Numbered from the stretch's first letter, positions 17,105 to 25,605 are shown. The stretch: DNA of 64,000 bases from Archangium primigenium (GCF_016904885.1 NZ_JADWYI010000001.1:1-64000), one strand, 5' to 3'. The notes: generated by a model from the letters alone, not told the origin. Numbers and translations: made by a program.

Positions 17105-18327
17105 TACACCAGCGGAAAGCGGATGGGCTCCGTCCCCGGCACGCGGTGCTTGGGGAAGGTCAACGAGCGCATCAGGTCCTGCAGGCAGAAGGCCAGCGGC
17201 GTGCCCCGCACCTCCTTGTCCTCCACCTGCACGTGGGTGACGCTCCCGCTCGGGCGGATGTTCAGGCGCAACATCACGCGCTGCGCCTCGCTGCCCGCGG
17301 CCCGCTTGGGCGCGTAGCGCAGCACGCACGCGAGCAGGCTGTCGCGCTGGGCGCTCACCACCTGGAGGATGTCCAAGCGGCTCAGCGTCTCCTGCGTGCG
17401 CGGGCCCGGCTCGGGCGGCACGTAGGCGGTGCGCGGGGTCGGCGGACGCGCGGCCCGGGTCCGGGAGGACGCCTCCGCGTCGAAGCCCAGCTCCCGCTCG
17501 AAGGCCTTGTCCAACAGCGCCTCGTACTCGGCGCTGTTCACGGAGAAGGCGGGCCGCACGGCCGACTTGGGGCAGCGCGCCGTGCACGTCTCCGACGCGA
17601 GCACCACCCGGCCCCCCGCCTGGCCCCACCACCCGCCGCGCCACACCGAGGCGCGCACCTCGTCCAGCCCCTCCGCCGTCGCCGGGCCCGGCACGAACCG
17701 GGGCGGCCGCGCGGCCGGCGGGAAGACGAACTCCACCCGGGACGGCGGCGCGTCCTCGGGCCACGCCAGCACCGCGCGCAGCAGCGACTCCGCGCGCGCG
17801 GGCAGCGAGGGCGCGGGCACCCACACCAGCAGCGCGCTCAGCGTCAGGCCCAGCAGCACCGGCCCCATGAGCGCCGCGGCCAGCAACAGGACGCCACGCC
17901 GCGAGCGCCCCACCGCCTCCAGCTTCAAGGTGGGCCGCGCATCCGCCGCGTCCCGCCACCCCGGAGCCGCCGCCACCCGGCGCACCCGCGCCTTCATCTC
18001 GCGCATCTGCCGCAGCCAGGCCTCCTCCTCGGAGGCGAGCGAGGGCAGCGGCGGGAAGGTGTTGCCCCGCGCCCTCGCCGCGCCCGCGGGCACCGGCGCC
18101 GACGGCGCGGCCGGCCCCCGCGCCCCGGACAGCTCCGGCACCAGACACACCGGCTTCCAATACGGCCACTCGCCGCACCAGACGAGCGAGTGCGCGTCCA
18201 GCCCTCCGTGCCGCCACAGCTCGCGCAGCTGCCCCAGGCTCAGCGGCCCGTGCGGTCGCGCATCCCGCCCGCGGTACCAGTACCCGCCCTCGACCGTGGA
18301 CGCCGGCGCGCTCGCCCGCGTCGACAC
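17101..18327 (-). CDS. GYF_2 domain / AgmX-PglI C-terminal domain membrane protein
   Basis: The 408-residue protein has an N-terminal GYF_2-type domain (about residues 15-65: GYWYRGRDARPHGPLSLGQL, then WPYWKPV). A Pro/Ala linker follows, one membrane helix near 165-190 (GVLLLAAALMGPVLLGLTLS), a periplasmic part, and a C-terminal TonB-like segment (VMLRLNIRPSGSVTHVQVED). That segment resembles the AgmX/PglI C-terminal domain of Myxococcus gliding proteins. GTG 18327 follows a strong GGGGAAGGG; the frame extends 51 codons upstream without support. A role in envelope or motility is inferred from domain type only. Its stop codon overlaps that of pdxA. Confidence 0.75.
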   Translation of the reverse strand: MSTRASAPASTVEGGYWYRGRDARPHGPLSLGQLRELWRHGGLDAHSLVWCGEWPYWKPVCLVPELSGARGPAAPSAPVPAGAARARGNTFPPLPSLASEEEAWLRQMREMKARVRRVAAAPGWRDAADARPTLKLEAVGRSRRGVLLLAAALMGPVLLGLTLSALLVWVPAPSLPARAESLLRAVLAWPEDAPPSRVEFVFPPAARPPRFVPGPATAEGLDEVRASVWRGGWWGQAGGRVVLASETCTARCPKSAVRPAFSVNSAEYEALLDKAFERELGFDAEASSRTRAARPPTPRTAYVPPEPGPRTQETLSRLDILQVVSAQRDSLLACVLRYAPKRAAGSEAQRVMLRLNIRPSGSVTHVQVEDKEVRGTPLAFCLQDLMRSLTFPKHRVPGTEPIRFPLVY

Positions 18328-18567
18328 GACAGACCCTTCCCCAACCCCCACCCGATGACCGTCCACCCAGCCCCCCCAGCCCCTGCCGTCCCGACACCCG
18401 AAACAGCGCGTGTGCCGACAACGTAGCGAGACACGCCACCCCCACCAGCGCTCTCGCCTCGCGGGGCGAGCCGTCTCCATCCGTTTCTCAACGCCACTCG
18501 GACTGGAAAGTTCCAGGCGTGACGGACACGGCGCCCGCCGGTGAACAGCGCGGGGGGAACGGTGTCC

Positions 18568-18927
18568 TCAGGGCTCTTCCAGGGCCGGGCCCCGGAGGTG
18601 TGCGACAAGTTCCACACCATCCTTCATGGGATCAATCCCTCCCACCTCGGAGGCGGTGGGTCCCCCCAACCAGCGGACACTCACGCGACCCTCGGGGCAC
18701 AGGCCCATGCACCCGGTGAGGCTCACCGCCACCGAGTTCGTGGGGGAATGAGGCCCGAGCGTCTCGCGCAGTCGGCGCGGCAGGTCCACGCTTCCGGCGC
18801 GCGGAGGCAGTCGCATCAGGCAGCGGTGGCAGACCTGCAGCCAGGGTTCACGGCCCTTGCTCACAGGCGCCCCCAGCGGGCGGCCGAGCAGGGGCGCCCC
18901 CAGTGCCTCCAGCGCTCGGATGTGCAT
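18568..18927 (-). CDS. Thioredoxin-fold [2Fe-2S] ferredoxin-like protein
   Basis: The frame encodes up to 119 residues. Cysteines are arranged CHRCLMRLPP (near residue 33) and SLTGCMGLCPEGRVSV (near 73-77), as in thioredoxin-like [2Fe-2S] ferredoxins. In these, C-x3-C before PEG closes the cluster. The true start may be a GTG at 18864 (VSKGREPW), which still keeps all four cysteines. Neither start has a good ribosome site. It is on the opposite strand to and divergent from the KaiC gene. I read an electron-transfer role from the family; no partner is adjacent. Confidence 0.6.
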   Translation of the reverse strand: MHIRALEALGAPLLGRPLGAPVSKGREPWLQVCHRCLMRLPPRAGSVDLPRRLRETLGPHSPTNSVAVSLTGCMGLCPEGRVSVRWLGGPTASEVGGIDPMKDGVELVAHLRGPALEEP

Positions 18928-18966
18928 CCTTCACCGCGGGTAGCGGACAGAACAGGGGCCTCGTGC

Positions 18967-20526
18967 ATGAAGGGGAGCGAGACGGATCGGGACGAAGCCA
19001 AGGGAAGGGTTCCGCGGTTTTCCAGTGGAACGCCCCACCTGGATGAAATCCTCCACGGAGGGTGGCTCCGGGGCGGGACGTACATCCTGTCGGGACCGCC
19101 AGGCACGGGCAAGACCACCCTGGCCAGTCAGATGTGCTTCGCCGCCGCGGACCGGGGGGACAACGCCCTCTACGTCACGCTGCTGGCCGAGACGCACTCG
19201 CGCATGATGCTGCACCTGCGTTCCCTGTCGTTCTTCCGGCCCGAGCACGTGGGCAGCCGGGTCGTCTATCTCAGCGGCACGGCGACGCTCAAGGAGAAGG
19301 GCCTGCCGGGCATGCTGGAGCTGCTCACGCGCACGGTGCGCGAGAAGAAGAGCCGACTGCTCGTCATCGACGGCTCGTCGCTCCTGCGCGAGCGCGCGGA
19401 GACGCCCCTGGCGCTGCGCGAGTTCCTCCAGGGGCTGTCCGTGCTGGGCGGGCTGGTGGACTGCACCACCCTCCTGCTGAGCACGGACGAGCACAAGTCC
19501 ATGGACATCGAGTCCGCCATGGTCGACGGCATCCTGGCGCTGAGCGCGGACCTCATGGGCCTCAAGGCCATCCGGGGCGTGGAGGTGCTCAAGTTCCGGG
19601 GCAGCAACAACATCCCCGGCCGCCACACCTTCCTCATCGACGACCAGGGGGTGAGCATCTACCCGCACTGGGAGGCGGTCTACCGCCGCACCCCGGAGGT
19701 CATCCCGGACGCGGACCGGCGCGTGCCCTTCGGGGTCCCCACCGTGGACGCCATGTGTCACGGGGGCCTCGTCTCCTACTCCTCCACCCTGCTGTTGGGC
19801 AGTCCGGGCAGTGGCAAGACGCTGCTCGGCCTGCACTTCCTCGCGGAGGGCTGTGCCCGGGGCGAGAAGGGGCTGTACTTCGGCTTCGCGGAGAGCGGCG
19901 AGACGCTCATGCGCAAGATGACCAAGGTGGGCCGCGACATCACCACCGAGGTCGAGCGCGGGCTCATCCGCCTGGAGGTGCGCGCGCCGGTGGAGACCCT
20001 GCCGGACGCCATGGCCCAGGAGCTCATCGGGATGATCGACACGCACCACTACACGCGCGTCTTCATCGACGGCCTGGAGCCCTTCGCCAAGGAAGCCATC
20101 GATCCCGAGCGCACCACGCGCTTCATCTCCGCGCTCATCAACGCCATGCGCGACCGCCACGTGACGATGATCCTCACCGAGCAGACCAACACGCTCTTCG
20201 GGCCGGATCTGCACTCCCCCATCCGCGGGGCGGAGGCCATCCTCGACAACCTCATCTTCCTGCGCTTCGTGGAACTCAATGGCCGGCTCAGACGGCTCCT
20301 GTCGGTGCTGAAGATGCGCGACAGCGAGAACGATCCGTTCCTGCGCGAGTTCGTCATCTCCAACACGGGACTGAGCGCGCGCGAGACCTACGCCACGCTG
20401 GATGGGATGCTCACGGGCCTGCCCCGCCACCGCGCCCAGGCCCCGCTTCCCAAACGCACGGTCTCCCGGACGAAGAAGAAGAAGGTACCGGAGCGCCGCG
20501 CTCGCAAATCGGCGGCACGCAAATGA
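18967..20526 (+). CDS. Double-domain KaiC-like RecA ATPase
   Basis: The 519-residue protein has two KaiC/RadA-type ATPase domains. The first Walker A is GPPGTGKTT at residues 43-51, the second GSPGSGKTL near 279-287. Each has a hydrophobic Walker B strand (RLLVIDGSSLL and RVFIDGLEPF). The C terminus is a lysine/arginine-rich tail (TKKKKVPERRARK) not seen in clock KaiC. No KaiA or KaiB is present. I chose ATG 18967; the open frame extends 142 codons upstream across the antisense ferredoxin gene. Its stop overlaps the next start, so it is coupled to a receiver-domain regulator. Such KaiC-response-regulator pairs suggest signalling rather than timing. Confidence 0.85.
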   Translation: MKGSETDRDEAKGRVPRFSSGTPHLDEILHGGWLRGGTYILSGPPGTGKTTLASQMCFAAADRGDNALYVTLLAETHSRMMLHLRSLSFFRPEHVGSRVVYLSGTATLKEKGLPGMLELLTRTVREKKSRLLVIDGSSLLRERAETPLALREFLQGLSVLGGLVDCTTLLLSTDEHKSMDIESAMVDGILALSADLMGLKAIRGVEVLKFRGSNNIPGRHTFLIDDQGVSIYPHWEAVYRRTPEVIPDADRRVPFGVPTVDAMCHGGLVSYSSTLLLGSPGSGKTLLGLHFLAEGCARGEKGLYFGFAESGETLMRKMTKVGRDITTEVERGLIRLEVRAPVETLPDAMAQELIGMIDTHHYTRVFIDGLEPFAKEAIDPERTTRFISALINAMRDRHVTMILTEQTNTLFGPDLHSPIRGAEAILDNLIFLRFVELNGRLRRLLSVLKMRDSENDPFLREFVISNTGLSARETYATLDGMLTGLPRHRAQAPLPKRTVSRTKKKKVPERRARKSAARK

Positions 20527-20888
20527 GCCATATCCTCATCGTCGAGGACGAAGAGGTCCTCGCCGACTCGCTCCGGGACATCCTCACCAGCGAGGGCCAC
20601 GAAGTGCGCGTGGCCCGCACGGGATTCGAGGCGCTCGAGCAGCTGGCCCAGCGGGCGCCGGACGTGCTCGTGCTGGACGTGATGCTGCCCGGGGTGGACG
20701 GCACCAAGGTGCTCGACCAGTTGCGCGGCAGCGCGCCCCACACCCGCGTCGTCATCGAGACCTCGTGCAGCCGCGAGGCCTTGAAGGGCCGTCCCGTGGA
20801 GGCCTACCTGCGCAAGCCCTTCTCCCTGGACGATCTGCTCAGCGCGATCGCGGGCGCGCTGCAACCGGTGTCGAGCCCGGCGGGCTGA
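20523..20888 (+). CDS. Single-domain response regulator
   Basis: The 121-residue product is one receiver domain. It has the acidic pair in LIVEDEE, phospho-acceptor Asp52 (VLVLDVMLPGVDG), a switch residue in VVIETS, and Lys in YLRKPFSLDD. It has no output domain, so it must act by protein contact. Its ATG overlaps the KaiC stop (ATGA), which makes the KaiC ATPase the likely partner. No cognate kinase is next to it. Confidence 0.88.
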   Translation: MSHILIVEDEEVLADSLRDILTSEGHEVRVARTGFEALEQLAQRAPDVLVLDVMLPGVDGTKVLDQLRGSAPHTRVVIETSCSREALKGRPVEAYLRKPFSLDDLLSAIAGALQPVSSPAG

Positions 20889-20905
20889 GCCCTCCGGGGA
20901 GCGTG

Positions 20906-20997
20906 GAATGGGCCTGTCCCGTCAGCATGCGAACGGGCGGCGGGCCCACGGACCGGGCCCGGTCCACGGATGACGGTCACGAGGACAGGGCCCATTC
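20906..20997. repeat. Nested inverted repeats downstream of the kaiC-like operon
   Basis: The arms GAATGGGCCTGTCC (20906-20919) and GGACAGGGCCCATTC (20983-20997) are complementary apart from one extra C. Between them, 20950-20965 is a perfect 16-bp palindrome (GGACCGGGCCCGGTCC). It could form a cruciform or RNA terminator structure, or be a regulator site for the small gene at 21024. No T-run follows. Confidence 0.5.
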
Positions 20998-21023
20998 TTC
21001 CAGAGGACAAGGAGGGCACCGCG

Positions 21024-21254
21024 ATGCGCGATCCCATGGACAAGCTGCACCAGCGTGAACGGGACCAGGAGCGACTGCGGCTCAAGGAGCAGGAGGCGCG
21101 GGATCTGGAAGTGGAGGCCGCCCGAGGCGATCGTCCCCTGGAGGGCTACGCCGGTGGACACACCACCTGGTCCAGTCAGCAGGACGACGAGGCGGCCGCG
21201 GAGGTCTTCGGAGACGACGAGGAAGAGGCGGCGGCGGCGCGACGCGAGCCCTGA
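21024..21254 (+). CDS. Small charged protein, unknown
   Basis: This is a 76-residue highly charged protein. The first part is a predicted helix/coiled coil (MDKLHQRERDQERLRLKEQE). The end is acidic (QQDDEAAAEVFGDDEEEAAA). It has no signal or membrane segment. AAGGAGG is eight bases before the ATG, the strongest ribosome site in this part of the window, which supports real expression. I do not recognise a family. It sits alone between the KaiC operon and a convergent gene. Confidence 0.65.
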   Translation: MRDPMDKLHQRERDQERLRLKEQEARDLEVEAARGDRPLEGYAGGHTTWSSQQDDEAAAEVFGDDEEEAAAARREP

Positions 21255-21261
21255 GGCTCGC
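21244..21261 (+). terminator. Hairpin spanning a stop codon
   Basis: GCGAGCC (21244-21250) pairs with GGCTCGC (21255-21261); the 4-nt loop holds the TGA stop of the small gene. No T-run follows, so termination is only a possibility. Confidence 0.35.
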
Positions 21262-21455
21262 GCGAGCGATAAAAGGAGCGCGTCCAGCACGGGCATCCCA
21301 CGACGCCACCCCATCCCACCAGTACGACCCCCGTCACGCACCGGACACCCACTGCCTGTCCGTGCCAGCCACGCACCTCTAAGCTAGGGGGGCGCGGCAC
21401 GGATGCCAGGGGCGGGGTCCGGGCCCGGCGGCCCGGCGAACGGGAAGGCGGGGGC

Positions 21456-21956
21456 TCAGTCCTCGAGCTGCGACTCGAAGACGAGTTCGCCGCGCAGGTT
21501 GAGCACCAGGCCCGTGCCCAGCTCGCCTTCCTCGTCATCGCGGCCCACGTCCAGGATGTGCTCGTCCTCGTCCCACTGGCCCGAGTAGTACTCGCCGCCC
21601 GCGGACATCCACGCGCGGTCCTCGGTGACGAGCGTCTCCACGGTGTCGCCCTGGTCGCTGGTGAGCCGGTAGAGCGTCCACTCCTCCACGCCGTCTTCCT
21701 TCATCTGCGCGAGCAGCTCGGTGAGCTCCTCGTCCTGGGGCGCGCCCTGGGGCTGGGCGGGGGCGTCCTTCCACTGGCGCGTGTCCGCCGCCGGCTTCTG
21801 CCCGTTCCACCCCTTGACCAGCGCGTGCAGGGCCTTCTCCGCCGTGTCGCTCAGCGACTTCATGCTCGCGGGCAGACCGACCTCCTGCAACGCCAGCACC
21901 GCGGTCTCCAGCTGGATGGCCTTGAAGGCCCACTCGTTCATCGCCGACTTCAGCAT
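21456..21956 (-). CDS. Hypothetical acidic protein
   Basis: The 166-residue product begins MLKSAMNEWAFKAIQLE and is rich in Asp/Glu, with a central segment (EWTLYRLTSDQGDTVETLV) and an acidic C terminus (DEDEHILDVGRDDEEGELG). It has no signal or membrane helix, so it is probably cytoplasmic. GAGGAG lies six bases before the ATG at 21956; an ATG two codons upstream abuts the ribosome site and is less likely. It is divergent from the ABC transporter across 180 bp. I do not recognise the family. Confidence 0.65.
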   Translation of the reverse strand: MLKSAMNEWAFKAIQLETAVLALQEVGLPASMKSLSDTAEKALHALVKGWNGQKPAADTRQWKDAPAQPQGAPQDEELTELLAQMKEDGVEEWTLYRLTSDQGDTVETLVTEDRAWMSAGGEYYSGQWDEDEHILDVGRDDEEGELGTGLVLNLRGELVFESQLED

Positions 21957-22136
21957 CGCCATCTCCTCGGGGACCCGTGCGGCCCGCCCGCCATGCCACG
22001 GACTGCCCGGGCCCGGCGCGCGGCTGCCTATCACGTTCCCGTGACAGGTGGGGCCTTCCCGTTGGCGTCCGGGCCGCTAGACTCGCGCGCCTTTCATCGC
22101 CTCCCCGCCTCCTCCCACCTTCATGAGGACCGTCCC

Positions 22137-23705
22137 CTGAACAGAGCCTTGTGTCTCGGCCTGCTGCTCGTCTGTCTTCCCGCGCTCGCCCAGTCCGAAG
22201 AGACGGCCGAGGCCGCCGACGCCGCGCTCCCCGATGGACTCGCCGCGCTCAAGGCCCGGGGCGAGCTGCTCTGGGGCGCCGACTCCCAGGGCGGCGCGCC
22301 CTACGTCTTCCAGGATCCCATGGACCCCAACCGTCTGGTGGGCTTCGAGGTGGACCTGGCGGACGCACTCGCCGCGAAGCTGGGCGTGCGCGCGCGCATG
22401 GTGCGGGGGCCCTATGACTCGCTGCTCGAGTTGCTCGCGCGCGGCGACTTCGACGTGGTGCTCAACGGCATCGAGGTGGCCGAGGAGAAGAAGCGCGTGT
22501 GCCTGCTCACGCGGCCCTACTACGCCGCGGCCGAGCGGCTCACCGTGCGCCGGGGCGACAAGAACGCCCCCCATGCCCTGGGCGAGCTCAAGGGCCGGCC
22601 CGTGGGCACGCTGCCCGGCACCCTGGCCGAGCGCGTGCTGCGGCGCGAGGGCGCCGACGTGAAGACGTACGACGGCGGCCAGGACGACATCTACGCGGAC
22701 CTGAAGCTGGGGCGCACGGACGCGGTGCTCCTGGACGACCCCATCACCCAGTACTACGGCGCCATCGAGCCGGAGCTGGAAGTGGTGCCGGGCACCTTCG
22801 GCCACGTGGACTACGCGGTGGCGGTGCGGCTCGGGGACGAGCCCCTGCGCGAGGCCCTGAATCAAGCGCTCGAGGCGCTGGCGCGCGAGGGCGAGCTGCG
22901 CCGCATCTACGAGCGCTGGGGGCTGTGGAACGCGCCCACCGCGGAGCTGCTGGGCGACCCGGACCCGGTGCCCCACGGCGTGCCCGAGGCCTGGGAGTCG
23001 TGGCGGGCGGCGGTGGGCAAGATTCCGCCCTTCCTCGATCGCGTGCGCGACCGCTACCCGGCCACGCTCGGGGTGTTCGCGCGCGGGGCGGTGATGACGC
23101 TGGTGGTGTCGCTCCTGTCCATGGCGCTGGCCATCGCGGTGGGCCTGGCGCTGGCGGTGGCGCGTGTCTTCGGGCCGCCCGCGCTGCGCTGGCCCGCCAT
23201 GGCCTTCATCGAGGCGGTGCGCGGCACGCCCCTGCTCGTGCAGCTCACGCTCGTGTACTTCGGCCTGCCGCAGCTCGGGCTGAAGCTCGCGCCGCTGGCC
23301 GCGGGCGTGCTGACGCTCGGCATCAACTACGCGGCGGCCGAGGCGGAGAACTACCGCGCGGGCCTGTCCGGCGTGCCCGCCGCCCAGTACGAGGCGGCCA
23401 AGGTGCTCGGCCTGTCGCGCTGGCAGACGCTGCGCCACATCGTCTTCCCCCAGGCGCTGCGCATCTCGCTGCCGCCCATGACCAACGACTTCATCGCCCT
23501 GCTCAAGGACAGCTCGCTCGTGTCCATGGTGACGCTCACCGAGCTCACGCGCACCTATCTCAACCTGGCCAATTCCATGCGCGACCACCTGGGCCTGGGG
23601 CTCGTGGTGGCCGCGCTCTACCTGCTGCTGGGCCTGCCCTTCGCGCACCTGGCGCGCACGGTGGAGGCGCGGCTCGGGCAACACCTCAAGGGGGTGCCGC
23701 GATGA
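22137..23705 (+). CDS. Fused amino-acid ABC transporter binding protein and permease
   Basis: The product of about 522 residues joins a periplasmic solute-binding domain (residues about 30-270: GELLWGADSQGGAPYVFQD, LVGFEVDLADALAAKLGV, DVVLNGIEVAEEKK) to a HisM-type permease. The permease (about 300-515) has EAVRGTPLLVQLTLVYFGLP and the EAA loop EAAKVLGLSRWQTLRHIVFP. It should import a polar amino acid with the ATPase encoded next. A signal peptide (NRALCLGLLLVCLPALAQ) leads. The best start is CTG 22137, with GAGGA about eight bases before; no ATG or GTG gives the signal peptide. A five-codon frame ending at the same place precedes it. The next gene overlaps its stop. Confidence 0.85.
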   Translation: MNRALCLGLLLVCLPALAQSEETAEAADAALPDGLAALKARGELLWGADSQGGAPYVFQDPMDPNRLVGFEVDLADALAAKLGVRARMVRGPYDSLLELLARGDFDVVLNGIEVAEEKKRVCLLTRPYYAAAERLTVRRGDKNAPHALGELKGRPVGTLPGTLAERVLRREGADVKTYDGGQDDIYADLKLGRTDAVLLDDPITQYYGAIEPELEVVPGTFGHVDYAVAVRLGDEPLREALNQALEALAREGELRRIYERWGLWNAPTAELLGDPDPVPHGVPEAWESWRAAVGKIPPFLDRVRDRYPATLGVFARGAVMTLVVSLLSMALAIAVGLALAVARVFGPPALRWPAMAFIEAVRGTPLLVQLTLVYFGLPQLGLKLAPLAAGVLTLGINYAAAEAENYRAGLSGVPAAQYEAAKVLGLSRWQTLRHIVFPQALRISLPPMTNDFIALLKDSSLVSMVTLTELTRTYLNLANSMRDHLGLGLVVAALYLLLGLPFAHLARTVEARLGQHLKGVPR

Positions 23706-24385
23706 TCCGCGTCGAGAACCTGTCCAAGCGCTTTCCCGGCGCCGCCACGCCCACCCTGGACGACGTGTCCTTCACCCTGGAGACGGGCCAGCTCGCGGCG
23801 GTGCTCGGCTCGAGCGGCGCGGGCAAGTCCACGCTCCTGCGCTGCGTGGTGGGCCTGGAGAAGCCCGATGGGGGGCAGTTGCACCTGGGCGGGCGCGCCG
23901 GGCTCGTCTTCCAGTCCTTCGAGCTCTTCCCCCACCTGACCGCCCTGGGCAACTGCGTGCTCGCGCAGCGGCTCGTCGCGGGCCGCTCGCGCGCCGAGGC
24001 CGAGGCCCGGGCGCGCCAGCTGCTCGGGGACCTGGGGCTCGGGGACAAGCTGGAGGCCTATCCGGAGCGCCTGTCCGGCGGCCAGCGCCAGCGCGTGGCC
24101 ATCGCGCGCGCGCTCGCCATGGACCCCGCCGTGCTGCTCTACGACGAGCCCACGAGCGCGCTCGACCCGTCCCTGCGCCGCGAGGTGGCCGAGACGCTGC
24201 GCCGCGTGAGCGCCCTGGGCATGACCCAGCTCGTGGTCACCCACGACGTGCGGCTCGCACGCGCCTCGGACGTGGTGATGGTGTTGGATCACGGCCGCGT
24301 CGTGGAGCGAGGCCCCCCCCGCGAGGTGCTGGACGCGCCCCGGCACGAGGCCACGCGCCGGCTCGTCGCGCAGGAGCAGGGCTGA
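23702..24385 (+). CDS. Amino-acid ABC transporter ATP-binding protein
   Basis: The 227-residue ATPase has Walker A GSSGAGKST (near residue 37), a Q-loop in VFQSFELFPHLT, the signature LSGGQRQRVAIARAL, Walker B VLLYDEPTSALD and the H-loop VVTHD. Its similarity to GlnQ/HisP-type subunits agrees with the HisM-type permease encoded upstream. The ATG overlaps the permease stop (ATGA), giving coupled synthesis. It completes a two-gene importer at the inner membrane. It is slightly shorter than typical GlnQ (about 240). Confidence 0.92.
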   Translation: MIRVENLSKRFPGAATPTLDDVSFTLETGQLAAVLGSSGAGKSTLLRCVVGLEKPDGGQLHLGGRAGLVFQSFELFPHLTALGNCVLAQRLVAGRSRAEAEARARQLLGDLGLGDKLEAYPERLSGGQRQRVAIARALAMDPAVLLYDEPTSALDPSLRREVAETLRRVSALGMTQLVVTHDVRLARASDVVMVLDHGRVVERGPPREVLDAPRHEATRRLVAQEQG

Positions 24386-24395
24386 GCTCCGGCCG

Positions 24396-24737
24396 TCAGC
24401 AGTCCAGGACCGGGTCGTACCGGGGGGCCAGCAGCGCGGGCAGGACCTGCTCGGTCACGTCCTTGCCGCCGGTGAGGTTGGTGCGCACGCACCGCGGCGT
24501 GTAGATGATGCCCCAGGGCACGCCCCACCAGCCGAAGAACAAGGACAGCATGGTGTAGCCCAGGCTCAGGCCCAGCGTCCCCTGGCCGGCACGCACGAAG
24601 TACACGTCCGACCAACGCCGCTTCGTGGTCAGGAAGAACGACACGCAGTATTCGAAGACGACGAATCTTCCACCGCGATCGAGCTCTTCCTGGACCTGCA
24701 CAGGCGACAGGCCTTCAATGCCGAGGATGCCAGCCAT
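24396..24737 (-). CDS. Small membrane protein, unknown
   Basis: The 113-residue protein starts MAGILGIEGLSPVQVQEEL. It has an aromatic middle (FVVFEYCVSFFLTTKRRWSD) and a Gly/Trp-rich hydrophobic stretch (LGLSLGYTMLSLFFGWWGVP, then WGIIYTP). It ends with two cysteines. One or two membrane passes are likely. GGGGGAA precedes the ATG at 24737 with good spacing; the longer open frame is not supported. GC bias is a little lower than in the flanking genes. It converges with the ABC ATPase. I do not recognise a named family. Confidence 0.65.
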   Translation of the reverse strand: MAGILGIEGLSPVQVQEELDRGGRFVVFEYCVSFFLTTKRRWSDVYFVRAGQGTLGLSLGYTMLSLFFGWWGVPWGIIYTPRCVRTNLTGGKDVTEQVLPALLAPRYDPVLDC

Positions 24738-25074
24738 TTCGAGTTCCCCCAAGACTGCGCGGCGGTCAGGAACCGCCACGAACTGAAGGCAGCCTACCTG
24801 GGGCAATGGCCGATGCACAGATACGCCGAGCGAGAAGTTCTCATTCTCACGACAAGCAAATATCGCCCTGACGCCGCGCATGGAATGCACCGGGCGGGTC
24901 TCATGAGCGGCGCCGCATGCGCCACGTCTTCCGTTGGGACCTGCACGTGTTGCCTCCGGCGCAACACCCCCCCGCGAGGCCTTCCCCGAGGAGCGGGCGG
25001 GGAGGCACGGTCCGGCGCGTGTCCCCTGCCCTCCTCACCGGCCCTGCTTAACGTGATGTCTCGGGAGGCAGGGA
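24738..25074. other. 337-bp gene-free stretch
   Basis: This lies between divergent genes and should hold both promoters. It is less GC-rich than its surroundings near 24840-24870. A plus-strand frame is open through it (a start at 24813), but it continues out of frame into the next gene and has no ribosome site. I see no gene here. Confidence 0.5.
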
Positions 25075-25605
25075 ATGACCACGAAAAAGACCGACACGAA
25101 GAAGGACGCCATCGCGCACCTCGGCGAGCTCATCCAGGACATCAAGGTCACGATGATGACCACCGTCGAGGCGGATGGTTCCATCCGCAGTCGTCCCATG
25201 TGGACGCACAATGAGAACTTCAACGGTGAATTGTGGTTCTTCACGAATGAATCGGCCCCCAAGTGCGACGAGGTCCGGGACGATCATCACGTGAACCTCG
25301 CCTACTCGGATGCCAGCCGGGACCGCTATGTGTCCGTGAGTGGAATGGCGCGCATCGTGCGCGACCGGCAGAAGATCCACGCGCTGTGGGATCCCTCGCT
25401 CAAGGCCTGGTTCCCCAAGGGCGTGGACGACCCGGACATCGCCCTCATTTGTGTCTCGGTGGACAAGGCCGAGTACTGGGATACGCCCAACAAGCACATG
25501 GTGCAGCTCGTCGGCTTCGTGAAGAGCGTGCTCACGGGTGAAAAATACACGCCGGGTGATCATCAGAAGATCGATCTCGGCCAGGGCTCCGGCGCCGCGC
25601 ACTGA
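25075..25605 (+). CDS. Pyridoxamine 5'-phosphate oxidase-fold (general stress protein 26-like) protein
   Basis: The 176-residue protein resembles the split-barrel flavin-binding family. It starts with a helix (DAIAHLGELIQDIKV), then MMTTVEADGSIRSRPMWTHN (flavin-contact RSRPM), LWFFTNESAPKCDEVRDD, and VNLAYSDASRDRYVSVSGMARIVRD. A tryptophan-rich end follows (LKAWFPKGVDDPD). These features match the general stress protein 26 group, which binds FMN or FAD rather than acting as a true PdxH. The ATG follows GGGAGGCAGGGA. It is monocistronic, ending before a strong hairpin. Confidence 0.85.
   Translation: MTTKKTDTKKDAIAHLGELIQDIKVTMMTTVEADGSIRSRPMWTHNENFNGELWFFTNESAPKCDEVRDDHHVNLAYSDASRDRYVSVSGMARIVRDRQKIHALWDPSLKAWFPKGVDDPDIALICVSVDKAEYWDTPNKHMVQLVGFVKSVLTGEKYTPGDHQKIDLGQGSGAAH

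Noticed and set aside
24813-25214. Plus-strand frame MHRYAEREVL before the flavin-fold gene
   Set aside because: No ribosome site and it overlaps the well-supported gene at 25075 in another frame. A fragment of an older gene cannot be ruled out.
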